This document shows positions 1-13,200 of a DNA stretch of 64,000 bases, in pieces. Below the pieces are notes generated by a model. It was given only the letters and a program-made list of their open reading frames with translations. It ran no database searches and was not told the DNA's origin. Origin of the DNA: Allacma fusca. Lineage: Eukaryota > Arthropoda > Collembola > Symphypleona > Sminthuridae. Position 1 is the stretch's first letter. The number at the start of each line of letters is the position of its first letter. Location: NCBI GenBank assembly GCA_947179485.1, contig OX359245.1:73457067-73521066 (forward strand), in the 5' to 3' direction. Made by a program: the position numbers and the translations under genes.

Positions 1-2
1 AC

Positions 3-1997
3 AAACAGGAAAAGAATTACCATATACGACTACTTGAACTCATGGCAATAACTTGGGGAGTTCAAAAATTAAGAGAATATCTTCTAGGAATTCCATTTAC
101 TGTCAGAACAGACCATCACTCCCTTTGCTACTTAATGAAGACAAGAGATGACATATCACCAAAGCTCCAACGGATGAATCTACTACTGATGGAATATGAC
201 ATCCAAATAGAGTACGTGAAGGGAAAAACCCACTACGTGGCAGATTGTCTATCTAGAAATCCTTTTGAAGATCCTAAATTTGAAGACACCGATGAAGAAG
301 CTAATCTTGCAATCAATGCCATCAGCACTAGCAAATTCCGAGAAGAACAGGACAAAGATCCAGAACTCAGAGAAATCATGACCAGCCTATCTACAGCAGC
401 ACAACTTAGAAAATCCTACTGCATGCAAGATGGAGTACTTTGCCGATTCACGAGATTTCCAGGGTCTACCATAAGTATAGTTATACCGAAGTCCCTAATT
501 ACGGACATATTGAAACAACACCACAACGAGTTAGCTCACTTTGGTTATTCCAAAACCCTGAACAAAATACAAGAGAATTTCTATTGGAGCACTATGTTGA
601 AAGACATTCGAAATTACGTCAGAACATGCGAAATCTGTCAAAAACGGAAAGCACCGAGACAGAAAGAGGCCGGAGAATTTCAATTCATTCCAGTTCCCAC
701 GCAACCATTCCAAAGAATTCAGATAGACGTACAAGGACCAATTACGAATCCCGAAGGAAGACCCCGCTATATAATAACCGCCATATGTTACCTCACAAAA
801 TTCCTAATAGCTGAAGTCGTACTACAAAATGAGGCCAAAACAGTAGCCAACTTCATCATAAATAAAGTAATGGCACATTACTCCATGCCGGAAATAATTC
901 AGTCAGACCTGGGCACGGAATTCAAAAACCAAGTTATACAGGAACTCTCCAAAGTATTTGCCTTCGAAATGGCTTACTCTACAGCCTTTCGACCACAAAC
1001 TCAAGGAGCCATTGAGAGAGCTCATCAGACATTGGGAGATGCTATCGCAATGTACCAACTGGATTCGAAAGGCGACTGGACCAAAACAATACCAGCTTTA
1101 GTTTATGAAATTAATACCACAATACACACTTCACATGGATATAGTCCCTTTTTCCTATTGCACGGATACCATGCCAGAGATCCCACAACGAATGCTATAC
1201 CTGTTACAACCATCTATGACAGAACTGTAGAAAACATAGCCAGAAACTGGAAGCGAGCCAAAGATATAATAGAAGTTCAACGAAAAAAGTACGCTAATAG
1301 AGTAAACCAATCCAAGAGGACAGTGGATTTTAACATTGGGGATTTAGTATTGATAGAATCGAGAACCATACAATCCGGGGTGAGTACGAAATTACTACCA
1401 CGTTATAAAGGTCCGTTTGCAGTGATACAGAAAAATTCACCAGTTAATTACACTATTAGAGCAAAAGAAGGAGATCAGGTACGGACTATTATAGTCCACG
1501 TTAGCAGATTGAAGCCCTACTATCAGAGAATGTCATGCTTTACAGAAAAATCATTTTTAGTGGAACCATTAAATCCCGAAATATTACAAACCTGTGATAC
1601 CGAGATATTCGAACCAGAAAATACGACGATAACAGAGGATCACGACATGCCATACTTAGAACCAGAAGTTCCTCAAACATTCACATCTCCATTCCCACCA
1701 AGGAATAACAAGTTGCAATCTAACCAGGAACCAACACCAGAGGACCCACAACAACAGAAATTACAGGTTCCGAAATCGCAAACACAATCCTATCGTGATG
1801 CACTCCTGACACAACCTGACGAGATTGGCATCCCTACTAGAAGAACTAGAAGAACTCAACAACAAATGTTAGAAGAAGAAACACCGAAATTTCTTGGATC
1901 CGATCTTGAGACTAGAGTGGACTCCGAGTTCAGGCGATCCACAAGGGCCCACATCAAATCTGTTGAAAATTTGTTTTCCTATTCTGTCGTTTCTTAA
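3..1997 (+). CDS. Ty3/gypsy-type pol, 3' part (RNase H end and integrase), truncated by window edge
   Basis: The frame is open from base 3, so the first ATG (42) is internal and the protein continues left of the window. In order: the end of RNase H (TDHHSLCY, then ADCLSRNPF), an HHCC integrase zinc-binding domain (HH...CEICQKR), and a catalytic core with IDVQGP, SDLGTEF and IERAHQTL. Thirty-five residues separate the second Asp from the Glu, giving D,D-35-E. A GPF-type module (RYKGPFAVI) and a basic tail ending RRSTRAH follow. The stop is TAA at 1995-1997. The same domains in the same order occur in the complete element at 39884-49576 with clear amino acid similarity, so this is another member of that lineage. 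No disabling change is visible in the part present. Whether the element is complete depends on sequence outside the window. Confidence 0.9.
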   Translation, partial: KQEKNYHIRLLELMAITWGVQKLREYLLGIPFTVRTDHHSLCYLMKTRDDISPKLQRMNLLLMEYDIQIEYVKGKTHYVADCLSRNPFEDPKFEDTDEEANLAINAISTSKFREEQDKDPELREIMTSLSTAAQLRKSYCMQDGVLCRFTRFPGSTISIVIPKSLITDILKQHHNELAHFGYSKTLNKIQENFYWSTMLKDIRNYVRTCEICQKRKAPRQKEAGEFQFIPVPTQPFQRIQIDVQGPITNPEGRPRYIITAICYLTKFLIAEVVLQNEAKTVANFIINKVMAHYSMPEIIQSDLGTEFKNQVIQELSKVFAFEMAYSTAFRPQTQGAIERAHQTLGDAIAMYQLDSKGDWTKTIPALVYEINTTIHTSHGYSPFFLLHGYHARDPTTNAIPVTTIYDRTVENIARNWKRAKDIIEVQRKKYANRVNQSKRTVDFNIGDLVLIESRTIQSGVSTKLLPRYKGPFAVIQKNSPVNYTIRAKEGDQVRTIIVHVSRLKPYYQRMSCFTEKSFLVEPLNPEILQTCDTEIFEPENTTITEDHDMPYLEPEVPQTFTSPFPPRNNKLQSNQEPTPEDPQQQKLQVPKSQTQSYRDALLTQPDEIGIPTRRTRRTQQQMLEEETPKFLGSDLETRVDSEFRRSTRAHIKSVENLFSYSVVS

Positions 1998-2431
1998 GAT
2001 TAATATTTCTGACTCATTTCTGAATGAGGCAGCCTCGGTCAATTCCCCTGTGTGACTCTAAAATAAGCTTTGTAAAAATATTCTGATATAATTTAAGAAA
2101 TAATAAAGTAGTTTCGCTATTTCCCCTCTACCAGTCACACCTACGCGCCCAAATTGACCTGGATGTAGCGTTGGGTGACAAGTCCAACCCACACCCTGTA
2201 TGCCCTAGCCTACCGGTTCACATTGGACCAGTTCACAACTAACAGCTCTTTGAGGACTTCTTGCTTGATGTTGTTTTCCTATAGTTGTTTTCGATGTTTT
2301 CTTCCTGTTGACTTATAATTTGCAAATACTTTCAAACAACAGGTACATTATATTCGGTTTTATTAATGATTTGAATGGGGTACTAATATTTATTTATTTC
2401 TTTGAGTTACTTTAGTTACTTACAATAAGAC
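1998..2431. other. 3' region of the left retroelement, noncoding
   Basis: No coding sequence is evident. An AATAAA lies near 2100. An imperfect inverted pair (GTGTGACT near 2050, AGTCACAC near 2133) brackets about 90 bp. With no 5' counterpart in view, the LTR of this element cannot be delimited. Confidence 0.4.
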
Positions 2432-2554
2432 ATGCAGGGGAGCTCCAGCGTTGCCGACAAGAAAAACGATGAGTCGGATGAATTAATCACGTTGAGCGCT
2501 GAGAACACCTCACCCCAGAATTCCAGACGAACAACGGAATCTGGCCATATATAG
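2432..2554 (+). other. Short unexplained ORF (40 codons), possible exon
   Basis: An ATG-initiated acidic/polar frame starts MQGSSSVADKKNDESDELIT and ends TAG. It is loosely like the cytosolic N-terminus of DPP6/DPP10-type proteins, which precedes the membrane segment. However, no following exon with a transmembrane helix was found before 3984, and no strong splice donor lies at its end. It could also belong to the retroelement 3' end. It is recorded as a candidate only. Confidence 0.2.
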
Positions 2555-3256
2555 AATACACACATTAATATTAAGTTTCACTTTACCATACATTCGTACA
2601 CCTGTAATCATAGATAAAATTATAATACTTACATATCCATAATCATTACGTATTGTATACATATATAGTTTCCATTAATACTTGTAACATGATAATATAA
2701 TATACAAACTGTCAAAGGAACGCTATTTGTCACCCCTCCCGTATGGCCATACACAAATTCCCGTTTTCGAATTTCTGACCAAGCCTGATCATCTTGTGAA
2801 GATTTTCAACCACCCTCCACATCCCCATAGTTCCTGAAAACACAACAAAAATATTTGTCTTTTTAATATTTAAGTACGTTACTTATAGCATAGTATACAA
2901 ATACATAGCATTGTTAATACTACATCAAATATAATACTGATACTTTAATATAATAATGTAAATAATTGATACTGTTCAACTTATCTGAGGTGAATTCCAC
3001 TTTTCAGCGTACATAGTATAGTATAACACTAATTGTCCGGTTAAATCACTCCCACCTTGAATATTTTGGGGACCAAAATTTTTTGACCCCCCGGTATGTA
3101 TATAACACATTATGAGAACCAACTTGTGAAATTTTGAAGTAGTTTGGATGAATAGTTTAAGAATTATTGTAAAAACAAAGTATGAACATATGAATTGCTC
3201 AGATGAAGGAAAAAGTACTACGACGACACGATGAACAAATTCAAACAGTCCGCGCG

Positions 3257-3264
3257 TGACGTCA
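3257..3264. promoter_or_regulatory. Full CRE palindrome TGACGTCA
   Basis: TGACGTCA sits in a short GC-rich island (CGCGCG just upstream) within AT-rich sequence, about 0.7 kb before the first visible DPP exon. CREB/ATF binding is known for this word. Its use here is inference, and one 8-mer can occur by chance. Confidence 0.25.
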
Positions 3265-3712
3265 CAGCAAGGGAGACAACTCAAGCAAGTACACGGACAA
3301 GTACATTGAAGCACACGAAGAAGCCGGAGCTTGCTTCTTCCAAACCCCCCGCATGTTACGCACAGCATGTACTTATATATACATATACATAGGAGAGCAT
3401 GAGAAGATGCTCTCCATACTAAGCTACTATAAAGGAATGTTTCAATTGAACAAATGTTCTAATTATGCTATGTACATATGTATCCATACACATAAAAGGT
3501 TTGAACTTCCATTCAATCCTCAGTTCAGTTATGGCTCACAATTAGTAAACTTACTCTAATCTCTAAATTGTATCTATTTTCCATATACTTATTTGATCAC
3601 GTCCATCTCACTCGAAGTCGAGTCCCCAACACCCTTATCCCCTTCTATATATTCATACATAGTTACTCTCATACACACAAAACATCCCTCATCCCCATCC
3701 CCCCTTCATAAC

Positions 3713-3820
3713 AACTTATACACTTGAACTTGAACTTATACACTTGAACTTGAACTTATACACTTGAACTTGAACTTATACACTTGAACTTGAACTTATA
3801 CACTTAAACTTGTACTTGAA
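3713..3820. repeat. 20-bp tandem array
   Basis: About five head-to-tail copies of a 20-bp unit (CTTATACACTTGAACTTGAA) are nearly perfect and decay at the right end. Confidence 0.9.
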
Positions 3821-3983
3821 ATCATACTCTGCCCAATATAAAATTCATAAAAGGTCCCTGAATTGTATACAAATTTGTGATTTCAAACATCCCTAAATTA
3901 AAGCATTATTGTATATTTACTCACTCTTGACCCCAACTTGACCCTCCAAAAGATGTCACTACATGCTTTTATACTATCTCCAG

Positions 3984-4210
3984 ATCCATCAAGCCTTTAT
4001 CGGTGGACAGTGGATCCCCAGACCGACCCGACGGAGATCACAAGAGGCTTCAGTTGGCCAAATGGTCCCCAACAGGCAATTCCTTAGTGCTAGTTTACCA
4101 AGGCGACATTTACTACAAGCCTGACCCCACAAACAACCTCACGCACCGACTCACCAAGTCTGCCGTTCCCGGGGTCATCACAAATGGCGTTCCCGACTGG
4201 CTCTATGAAG
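3984..4210 (+). CDS. DPP exon: propeller strand and DWLYE
   Basis: Acceptor CTCCAG, donor GAAG|GTAAAA. It encodes LQLAKWSPTGNSL..., IYYKPD and NGVPDWLYE, matching the first propeller blades of DPP6/DPP10. The last codon is split (G|AG) into the next exon. An earlier exon must supply two bases of the first codon. Confidence 0.9.
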
Positions 4211-7200
4211 GTAAAACCCTTAAGTAATTTTCCCTTTTATTTACTATTGAACTTCAAACACACCACCCTAACAATGTACACTTCCGAAAATTTTATCTTT
4301 TGACCCAAGCAAAACGCATTTCTTAAAACCTTTTATAAACACCTGTTATGACCAGGTAAATTTTTTTCCCGTTGTAAGCAGACTGCTATCTTCAAAAAAT
4401 TTAAAAAATGCTTTCAATCCGCCTCTGAAAATTTTGAAGTGAAATTTTTTTTGCAAAATTTTTTGCGAGTCAGGCTTTATTTCAAGGCTCCGAAAAACAT
4501 CTCAAAGGAGCGGGAAAATCAATTGGGGTTTATTGCATTTGGTCCTGTTTTGTGGGTAGAATTTAAGACAGACAGGAACCTGTGACTTTGATGGTAAATG
4601 GAGTGATATCCTTTGGGCCGGAAAATCCGTTTTACCTTTCAAATATTGACTTTAGGGATTGAGTGTGCATATTGTATATAGAAGCCCCTTTCTCTTATAA
4701 GGATATATTCCACCCTGTACACAAGGCCAGATAATGGTGATGGATGGGAGGTAAGGAAGGGGCGTTTGTAATTCATGAGTAATCCTCCACCAGCCCATCT
4801 TTTCCCATTACATTCCATTACGGACCGTTTTCAGCCCAATACGCGCAAAATTCCCATGGTACTGCATATACAGGGCGCCACAAAATTTTTACCCACCCCC
4901 TTTTTATCAAACAAAATTGTCAACATCATTTACTCAATTGCCCTATATTTGTGAAAAGAATTCTTGCCAGTTGTAAAAAAAAATTTTTTTTGACCGAGGT
5001 CAAGAATTAAGGTCACAGTGGTCAAGGTCAATTTTGATATAGCTAGACACACTCAGAATTTTGAAACAAAATGACAACACACACTTGGTATAAATTCTAC
5101 AAAAATATTTTCTGGGTCAAAATTATGACCTAAAACATTGACCCAGGTCACTAAAATTCGTCTTGCAAAATTAGGGTCAAGATGCTGTTAAAACGTTTTT
5201 AATAATTTAATTTGATGGGAAATAAAAATCTAAAAGGATGCTGTTTTTGCTGTTGACCCGTTGTGACCCATTATGACCTGGGTCAATGAAATGGGTCAAT
5301 GAAAATATTAGTAAAAACTAGGGCGGAATAAATGTGGGTATTGATTTTAAGCAAACTTTAATCAACCTTATTTGAATTTTAAAATTTAACAGTATGACTG
5401 GAAATTTGACCTGGGTCAATCAGCAAAATTTTAGAAAATTAGGTCAGTGACCTGATAATTTGAAACCTTTATTTTTAAAGCGTGTGAAAATGAGATTTTA
5501 GATTTCTTTTGGAATTGACCTTAAGTGACCCAAACTATTGACCTGGGTCAATGAAGTTACGTTTTGCAAAATTAGGGGTACGATTTGCTAACAAATATGG
5601 AAAGGAGGACGATTTTTACGATTTTATTCTATTTGGGTCAAAGGGGTGAGGAAATAGATTTGGTGACCATACACACGTTGGGAAAACATTCAAAAGTTTT
5701 GCATACAAACGTATTCACGTGCATTAGGCATGTGTGGCTCTGAAGTTGACATTAAGATGGATCGGTGGAGGAACATCCATATGGAGATGGAATTTCTTGG
5801 GCCATTTTTGCATTGGTGAAGGCGCCTCTGAGGGACTCGGAATTTCCAATGGGTTTTTATACGTAGACAATTTGGATGAAAAAACGATATGTAAAAGAGT
5901 AGCTTCTGGACTGGCTTTATCGCTACGATTTGTTATGGGGAATAGTGACTTAGTCTGAGCATGTGGGATCCCGAGGGGGATTGTACACTACTCAAAGTTA
6001 CTTCGGCCCGCACTTTATCAAATGCTAGACGTTCCAGGGGAATTTCAGAGGCAGGTTTTCCATTAGGGCTTGTGCGGTGCTCCAGCAATTGTTGCAAATT
6101 TTTCGGCTAAGAATTTTGAACGGGAAGGTTTCACTCGGTTGAATAATATTAAATTAAATTGAAGTAAAGGGGAACTTCAGGTCAAAAAATGAGGTCATCA
6201 ATGTTAAGGACCAGATGTTAGGTCATGCTTTGGTCGTATAATTTAAATGTAATTTTATTAGAAAACCCAAGTGTAAGTTTAGTGCTTTTGTCAAATTATT
6301 TACAAGATCTAGGCCAGGTTTCACAGCGTAACGGTCAAGTTTTAGGTCAAGTTGAATAACCTCATCTAAGGTCATTTGTTTTATAAATTGGAGTATACGT
6401 CAAGTTCAAATATTGTAATGGATAACCTTTTGAGTGAAGTTTATCCCGAAATGTTAAAATTGGAGTGTATTTCATGCTTTAAGTTGACTGCACGTCAAGT
6501 TTTTGAAAGAGTGCATGTCAAGTATTTAAAATTGAACAGAAGCTTGTAGGTCAATTTATAAAATTCAAGTGTAGGTCAAGTTACAAAATTCAAGAATGGG
6601 TTAAGTTACAAAATTCAAGAGTGGGTCAAGTTATAAAATTCAAGTGTAGGTCAAGTTATAAAATTCAAGTGTAGGTCAAGTTAAAAAATTCAAGTGTAGG
6701 TCAAGTTATAAAATTCAAGTGTAGGTCAAGTTATAAAATTCAAGTGTAGGTCAAGTTATAAAATTCAAGTGTAGGTCAAGTTAAAAAATTCAAGTGTAAG
6801 TCAAGTTATTAAATTCAAGTTCAAATCAAGTTATAAAATTCAAGTTCAGGCCAAGTTATAAAATTCAAGTTCAGGCCAAGTTATAAAATTCAAGTGTAGG
6901 TCAAGTTATAAAATTCAAGTGTAGGTCAAGTTACAAAATTCAAGTGTATGTTAAGTTACAAAATTCAAAAGTAGGTTAAGTTACAAAATTCAAGTTCAGG
7001 TCAAGTTATAAAATACAAGTTCAGATCAAGTTATAAAATTCAAGTTCAGGCCAAGTTATAAAATCCAAGTGCAGGCGAAGTTTTCAAAATTGAACTGAAG
7101 CGTGTAGGTTAAGCTATAAAATTCAAGTTTGGGTCGAGTTACAAAATTTAGCGTTCACATAAAGCGCTTAAAATTCGAGGGCACACCAAATTTTACATAG

Positions 7201-10200
7201 AGTGAAGGTCAAGTTCAAAATATCGTTCAAGTGAACTTTTGACTTGAGTATAAACCAAGAGTTATTGAATCAAAATGGCAGTGGAGTGTACGTCAAGTGT
7301 GAATTGTGGCTGAAGTTAATTTTGAATTTCCCGAAAAAAACTCATACAAAGTCCCATTGGTAAAAGATGCAAGCGGATCGAAGCTCTAGGGAATAAAATG
7401 CATGCTTGGTTTGATGGCTCACTTGTTTCGAGGGGAATGGAAGATTATTTATTTTTGGGGTTCTCGTGTGTCCAGGAAGTTGAAGTAATGAAAATTTATA
7501 TGGCCGTAGTGGTATCATTACTACAGGAATAGGAAATCCAAGGAATGGGAAAGCCAATAACGAAGGCACAATGGAAATGTCCATTTCCGACCAATTTGCT
7601 AAATTATTTTCCTCACAATACACACAGACTCAAACAACTCTCATTTTTATGGATCCAATTTTCCCGGCTGTGGCTGAGCACAGGAAAAATAACAATTTTA
7701 ATTCCATCCCCGAATCCCACTTTTCCTTTCTTCAAATCCATATGGAAAACTTTTTGTATATTAGGAACCACAGCTGACATTTCGGATTTCCGAGAAGCGA
7801 GGTTTCGCTTCAATACGTCTTTCATTAGGGCTCGGTTAATCACATATATACAGTCAAAATTCCATGGAAAGGATGAGACTTTGTCAAAGCAAACATGTTT
7901 TTGTCGTAAAAAGGGGGAATCTCAAAAGATTGAGTAAAAGCAGGTTAAAGCCCGAAGAAATAATTTCGAGTCAAGTGACTTCAAAGTTAACATATACTTG
8001 AACTTGAAAAATACTTCAATCAGCTTTAGTTAGAGATTGACTTGGAAAAATAGGTTGAGGCTGAATTCAAGCTTGACATGACAATTGACCTCATTGTTAT
8101 TTCAAATTTGAGCTGGAATGTTAGCTAGATTTTCAACTCCAACTTGACCTTACACTTGACATCACACTTGACCTCACATTTGACCTCACACTTGTCCTCA
8201 CATTTGATCTCGAACTTGACCTCGGTAGTAAAAACAAATTTAACTTGATAAATGACATCATGGTGGAATTCAGCTTCAATTGACATTTGACCTCGTTACT
8301 AGATTTGTCTTACCAATTAAACTTGAAACATGTACTTGAAGTCACAACCTAAACCTAAACTTAACTTCACATCTGATCCTGGTCTTGAACTTGATTTTAA
8401 ACTTCCGATTCCTGTGTACCTTACACTTGAACGAACACTTAAGTTTCCCTTTTATTTTACACTTGACCTCACCCTTAAGATTACCATTTATTTTACACTT
8501 GACCTCACCCTTAAGATTACCATTTATTTTACACTTGACCTTACCCTTAATATTACATTTAATTTACACTTGATCTCACATTTAAATTCCCTTTTATCTC
8601 ACGCTTGACCGGGTCCTTGATATTCCCTTTTATCGAACACTTGACCTGACACTTCAGATTCCCGTTCATTTCACACTTGAGGTTCAACTTGACCTCATAT
8701 GTAAGCTTCGCCTTTATCTCATACGTGAGTTCCACAGTGATCTCACACTTGAGCCTTTCTTTGACATTACACTTGAGGTTCAACTTGGTCTCGTACGTGA
8801 GATTCACCTTGAGCTTCTCCTTGACCTCACACTTGAGATTCCTTTGTATCCTAAACAAACCGGAGATTTGTATCTTACAGTTGATATTACACTTGAGCAC
8901 TCAAGCTGACCTCAGCATGACCTCCCACTTGACTTCGCCTATTAGTTTAGTGCACCCTTGAAGTTAACCTGCACCTTATTTTTATAATAATTTGACCTGA
9001 AGTAAGTCTAAAATTTGATTACGAACTGATTAAAATTCGAAACAGTAAATTGAAGTTCAAGGTCACATTCAAATGTAAACTTAAATTTGACCTAGCTTTA
9101 TTCAAATACAATCTAGCATTGAACACCTGACCGCATATTCAGCCCAAAACCCCAAGTTTCATTCGAAAGTAAACTCCAGGCAAACTGAATTTTAAATTTA
9201 ACCCGCCGTTGACCCGATTTTTAATTTTCCTCGAAAATTTGGCCACCCTCTGTAAAAGACAATATTGCCGTAGCAGATTTGTCAGTCCTCCTGCATAACA
9301 AAGCAATACTGTACACTCACGCCTGAGTAGGCAAAAGATAAAAGGAGACACATTCCTGGGAAAGGAGATTATTCCGAGCATTGCTTTTGATACTCCTGAG
9401 CTCCAGATTGGGAACACACGTTCTAATTCGGGAGCGGATAATGGGATTGCAAATGTCACTGGAATGCAAGGCGGACGGGATGCCACAGCGTTAGCCTTTA
9501 AAACAACCCGAATCACATATACTTCCTTAATCATTTCCCTTCTCGCAATTATTTTTTCCAGAGGAAATTTTGGAGAGCAATTCTGCCCTGTGGTTCTCAA
9601 ATGATGGGCTCAACTTACTCTACTTGACCTTTAATGACTCACTGGTGGGTCAGCACTCAATGTTGCAGTACGGGTCCCTCGAGGAACCATTTATCTACCC
9701 CCAGGTTAAGAAGCTCCGCTATCCTAAGGTAATAAACAAAGCATTGTTACAAGTAATTTTTTCTTCTGAGATGTCAATAGCCCGTTTTGCATCTTAACAT
9801 TGTCTTGAAAATTGTTACTTGTAAGAAAACATGTGGAAGAATTGCTTCTTAACGAATCGATTTCAAATTAGTTCCGAAGCACTTTTCGCATCGGAAAATT
9901 TATTGAAGCCTGTGACTGGTTTTTGATTGATTTATGAATGAAATGGCTGAAGGCTTTAGATTCAAATTACTTTTTATGTACAGGCGTTAAGGAAAGAAAA
10001 TTTCAAAATTGATTTAAATCGGGGATTTTTTTACAGCCCGGAACGACGAATCCAACGGTGAAAGCGAGAGTGGTGGAATTGAGGCAGAGACCATTTCGAA
10101 CGCAAGAGTTACGACCACCCGAAGGGATCTCTGACCTGTGAGTGCATTTTAACTCCCGACATATTCTCTCCTTCATTTGACATATATGGGCTTTAGATTC

Positions 10201-13200
10201 ACAGCCTTGAGCAAATCTCTCATCGGATTAGGGCTTTCATTCCATTTCCCAGAACATGCTTTCCCTTTTCCAGTTCACACCGCCATCAATATTTTAAGAG
10301 ATGAATTTCCAGCGGAGTGTGAATTATTCCAGCGAAAAATAAAACCCTAAAAAGTTTTTAAATATTGTAAGGGATTACAAAATAGGAAAAAATGTGTCAA
10401 GATTCGATGCAATTCGGTGTGGCAATATCCGATGTGATGGCGATTCACTTTAAATTTGCTGACAATTATTGGGGAATGAGGACATTTGTTTGGATCGATA
10501 AAAAATCGGCGCAAAATACTAGGGCTACAATTTTGACAGGTTTGCATCGGTCGAGATTTTGTGCAAATATTTTACAGAACTTAGGCAGAACTTTTAGGCA
10601 TTCGAATCGGCAGAAGTTTTTGCAAGTTATAGTGAAACCTTTTGGAAGGATCCGAATCGGTCGAAATTTGTTACTAGTCAAACTGGAAACATTCTTGAGG
10701 TTTCGAATCGGTTAAAATTTGTTTCAAATTCTAGTGAAAACATTTTGTAGGATTCTAATCGGTTAAAATTTGTTCCACGTTATAGTAAAACAGTTTTTTT
10801 GTGATTTAAATCGGTTGAGATTTCTTGCAAGTTAGAAAGAAATTAATTTGCTACATTTTAATCGGTCGAAATTTGTTTAACATCTACTCAGACAAAAATT
10901 CGATGCAAATTACCGGACGATTGCATTCGATTTGGCTGAAATGCTGTACAAATATTTATTAAAAGGTTTTAATGCATTTCGCATCGGTCAAAATTCTTTG
11001 CAACTATGAAGGAAATAATTTGAATCTTTCAAATCGGCTAAACTCCCACAATCGATTCAGCCGAAACTCAACGCAAGTTATTGAGAACAAAAAAGCTTAA
11101 AGCACAGGATTTGATCAAAATATATTGCAAATATTCGGGGCAACAACCCTGTTCGTCAATGTATATCGAAATGCCTTACAACTACTCGAGATAAAGAGTT
11201 ATTTGAGCTTGCATCGCTCAAAGTTGGCCGGAAATTATGTGCATCGAATTTGAAACATTTGCATCGGTCGAAATTTATTGGGCATATAACTTGAATCGGT
11301 CGAAATTACATCCTTTAAGTCATTCCAACTTTGTCGAAGATTATTGGGAAAACAAACGAAGACCTTGAATCGGTCGAAATCTTTGCACATCGTGAGATGA
11401 TAAGGCTGTGATTAAAATTTTAAAAACTTCGATGGAAATAACCGTAAAAAATAGTGACCCGAGGTTTGAGGGTTAAAATTTTGGATGAGTTCAGACACTA
11501 AAGATGGAAGGATGTTGTGAAAAATTTGAATGAAAGTCAGAAGGAGAAATCGGGCTGGGAAAGAAATGAAGCCAATTCTGGAGCAATTATTCTTGCCCAA
11601 TTTAAAATTCAAATAGTGCTCGTTCATCTTTTAGTATTTTACGTGAGCGGAGATTGTGTGGACAGAGGCAGCCAATTTTCCTTAATTTGGGGGTAGATTG
11701 TCCCATGAATATGGATCAGCCTGTGAAATATAATGGAGTTGGAATGAGAAATGGGCCAACGGTTCCCATTCCCACTCATTCCATAATTTTCCTCTTTCCT
11801 TTTCCCCCTACATTTTACATCCCAGCTGGCAGAGTCCCACGCTTGTTTTAAAATACTAGACCTTGAGCACTGTCCAGCATTCTAATGCCTCCGTATTTGC
11901 CAAATCCTATTCAAATGATGTGTCAATATTAAGCGAGGACGCCGATGGCATTTCCCTCTCCACTGCTCCTTTTGCATTTTAACTAGCCTTTGGAATTGAT
12001 TTATTGTAGTCGGATTCTCTATGCAAATATTGTGAATTAATGGCTTTGGTCAAGTACACGAAATATTTGAATGCACTTTGGGTCAAAACAGGGTCAAAGC
12101 TAGGCCTTGGTTATTTTGGGATGTAGGCAAGAATTAAGTTTCTATATCAGGATTTAATTTTTTTTTCATGGCCATATTTTGTAACTTTGACCGATTTCGG
12201 GTCAATCCGGGTCAGTTTTGATAATGTAGTGGTCAATTGTGAGGGCTTTGAGGAGCTTATAATTGTCATTTGGTACAATTATTTAAGTTTCAAATTATGA
12301 ATTTCTTTCGGGTCAAGTTGAGATTAATTTTGGATCAAGCTGGGGCAAATTTTAGGTCAAGCAGAGAGTATTTTTGGGTCAAGCAGAGATAAATTTTGGG
12401 TAGAGCTGAGTTAAATTTTGGGTTGAGCTGAGATAAATTTTGGGTCAAGCGGAGATTATTTTTTGGTCAAGCTGAGGCAAATTTTAGGTCTAGCAGAGAT
12501 TATTTTTGGGTCAAGCTGAGATAAATTTTGGGTAGAGCTGAGATTCATTTTGGGTCAAGCAGAGATAAATTTTGGGTCAAACAGAGATTAATTTTGGGTC
12601 AAGCTGAGATAAATTTTGGGTTAATCTGAGGTTAATTTTGGGTCAATCTTAGGTTAATTTTGGGTCAAGCTGAGATAAACTTTGGGTCAAGCTGAGGTTA
12701 ATTTTAGGTCAAACAGAGATTAATTTTGGGTCAAGCTGAGATAAATTTTGGGTTAATCTGAGGTTAATTTTGGGTCAATCTTAGGTTAATTTTGGGTCAA
12801 GCTGAGATAAACTTTGGGTCAAGCTGAGGTTAATTTTAGGTCAAACAGAGATTAATTTTGGGTCAAGCTGAGATAAATTTTGGGTCAATCTGAGGTTAAT
12901 TTTGGGTCAATCTTAGTTTAATTTTGGGTCAAACAGAAATTAATTTTGGGTCAAGCTGAGATAAATTTTGGGTCAATCTGAGGTTAATTTTGGGTCAATC
13001 TTAGGTTAATTTTGGGTCAAGCTGAGACAAACTTTGGGTCAAGCTGAGGTTAATTTTGGGTCAATCTGAAGCTAATTTTGGGTCAAGCGGAGAATATTTT
13101 TGGGTCAAGCTGAGATTATTTTTGGATCAAGCTGAGATTATTTTTGGGTCAACCTGAGATTAATTTTTGTCAAGCTGAGATTAATTTTTGTCACGCTGAG

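Larger units (their letters stand above)
2555..3983. other. AT-rich noncoding stretch upstream of first visible DPP exon
   Basis: No supported exon was seen. The stretch holds a perfect CRE-type palindrome and a 20-bp tandem array, listed separately, and ends in the acceptor CTCCAG before 3984. Confidence 0.5.

Noticed and set aside
440..814. Overlapping 124-codon frame inside the left pol
   Set aside because: Shadow of the integrase frame; no independent motif.
2049..2139. Possible 91-bp LTR (TGTGTGACT...AGTCACA with AATAAA)
   Set aside because: No second copy in view, no polypurine tract before it, and very short for an LTR.
5734..5958. 74-codon frame in the DPP intron
   Set aside because: No splice sites that fit the gene, no family similarity, and the exons on both sides already join perfectly.
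6555..7080. CRISPR-like direct repeat array
   Set aside because: Units are adjacent with no unique spacers, and the genome is eukaryotic.
7342..7937. Several 68-130-codon frames on both strands
   Set aside because: Intronic, mutually overlapping, without recognisable domains.
8330..8961. Frames with repeated ITIYFTLDLTL-type peptides
   Set aside because: Translation products of a tandem DNA repeat, open on both strands.
9139..9600. 153-codon minus frame overlapping a DPP exon
   Set aside because: Antisense to a well-supported exon and repeat-adjacent; no recognisable product.
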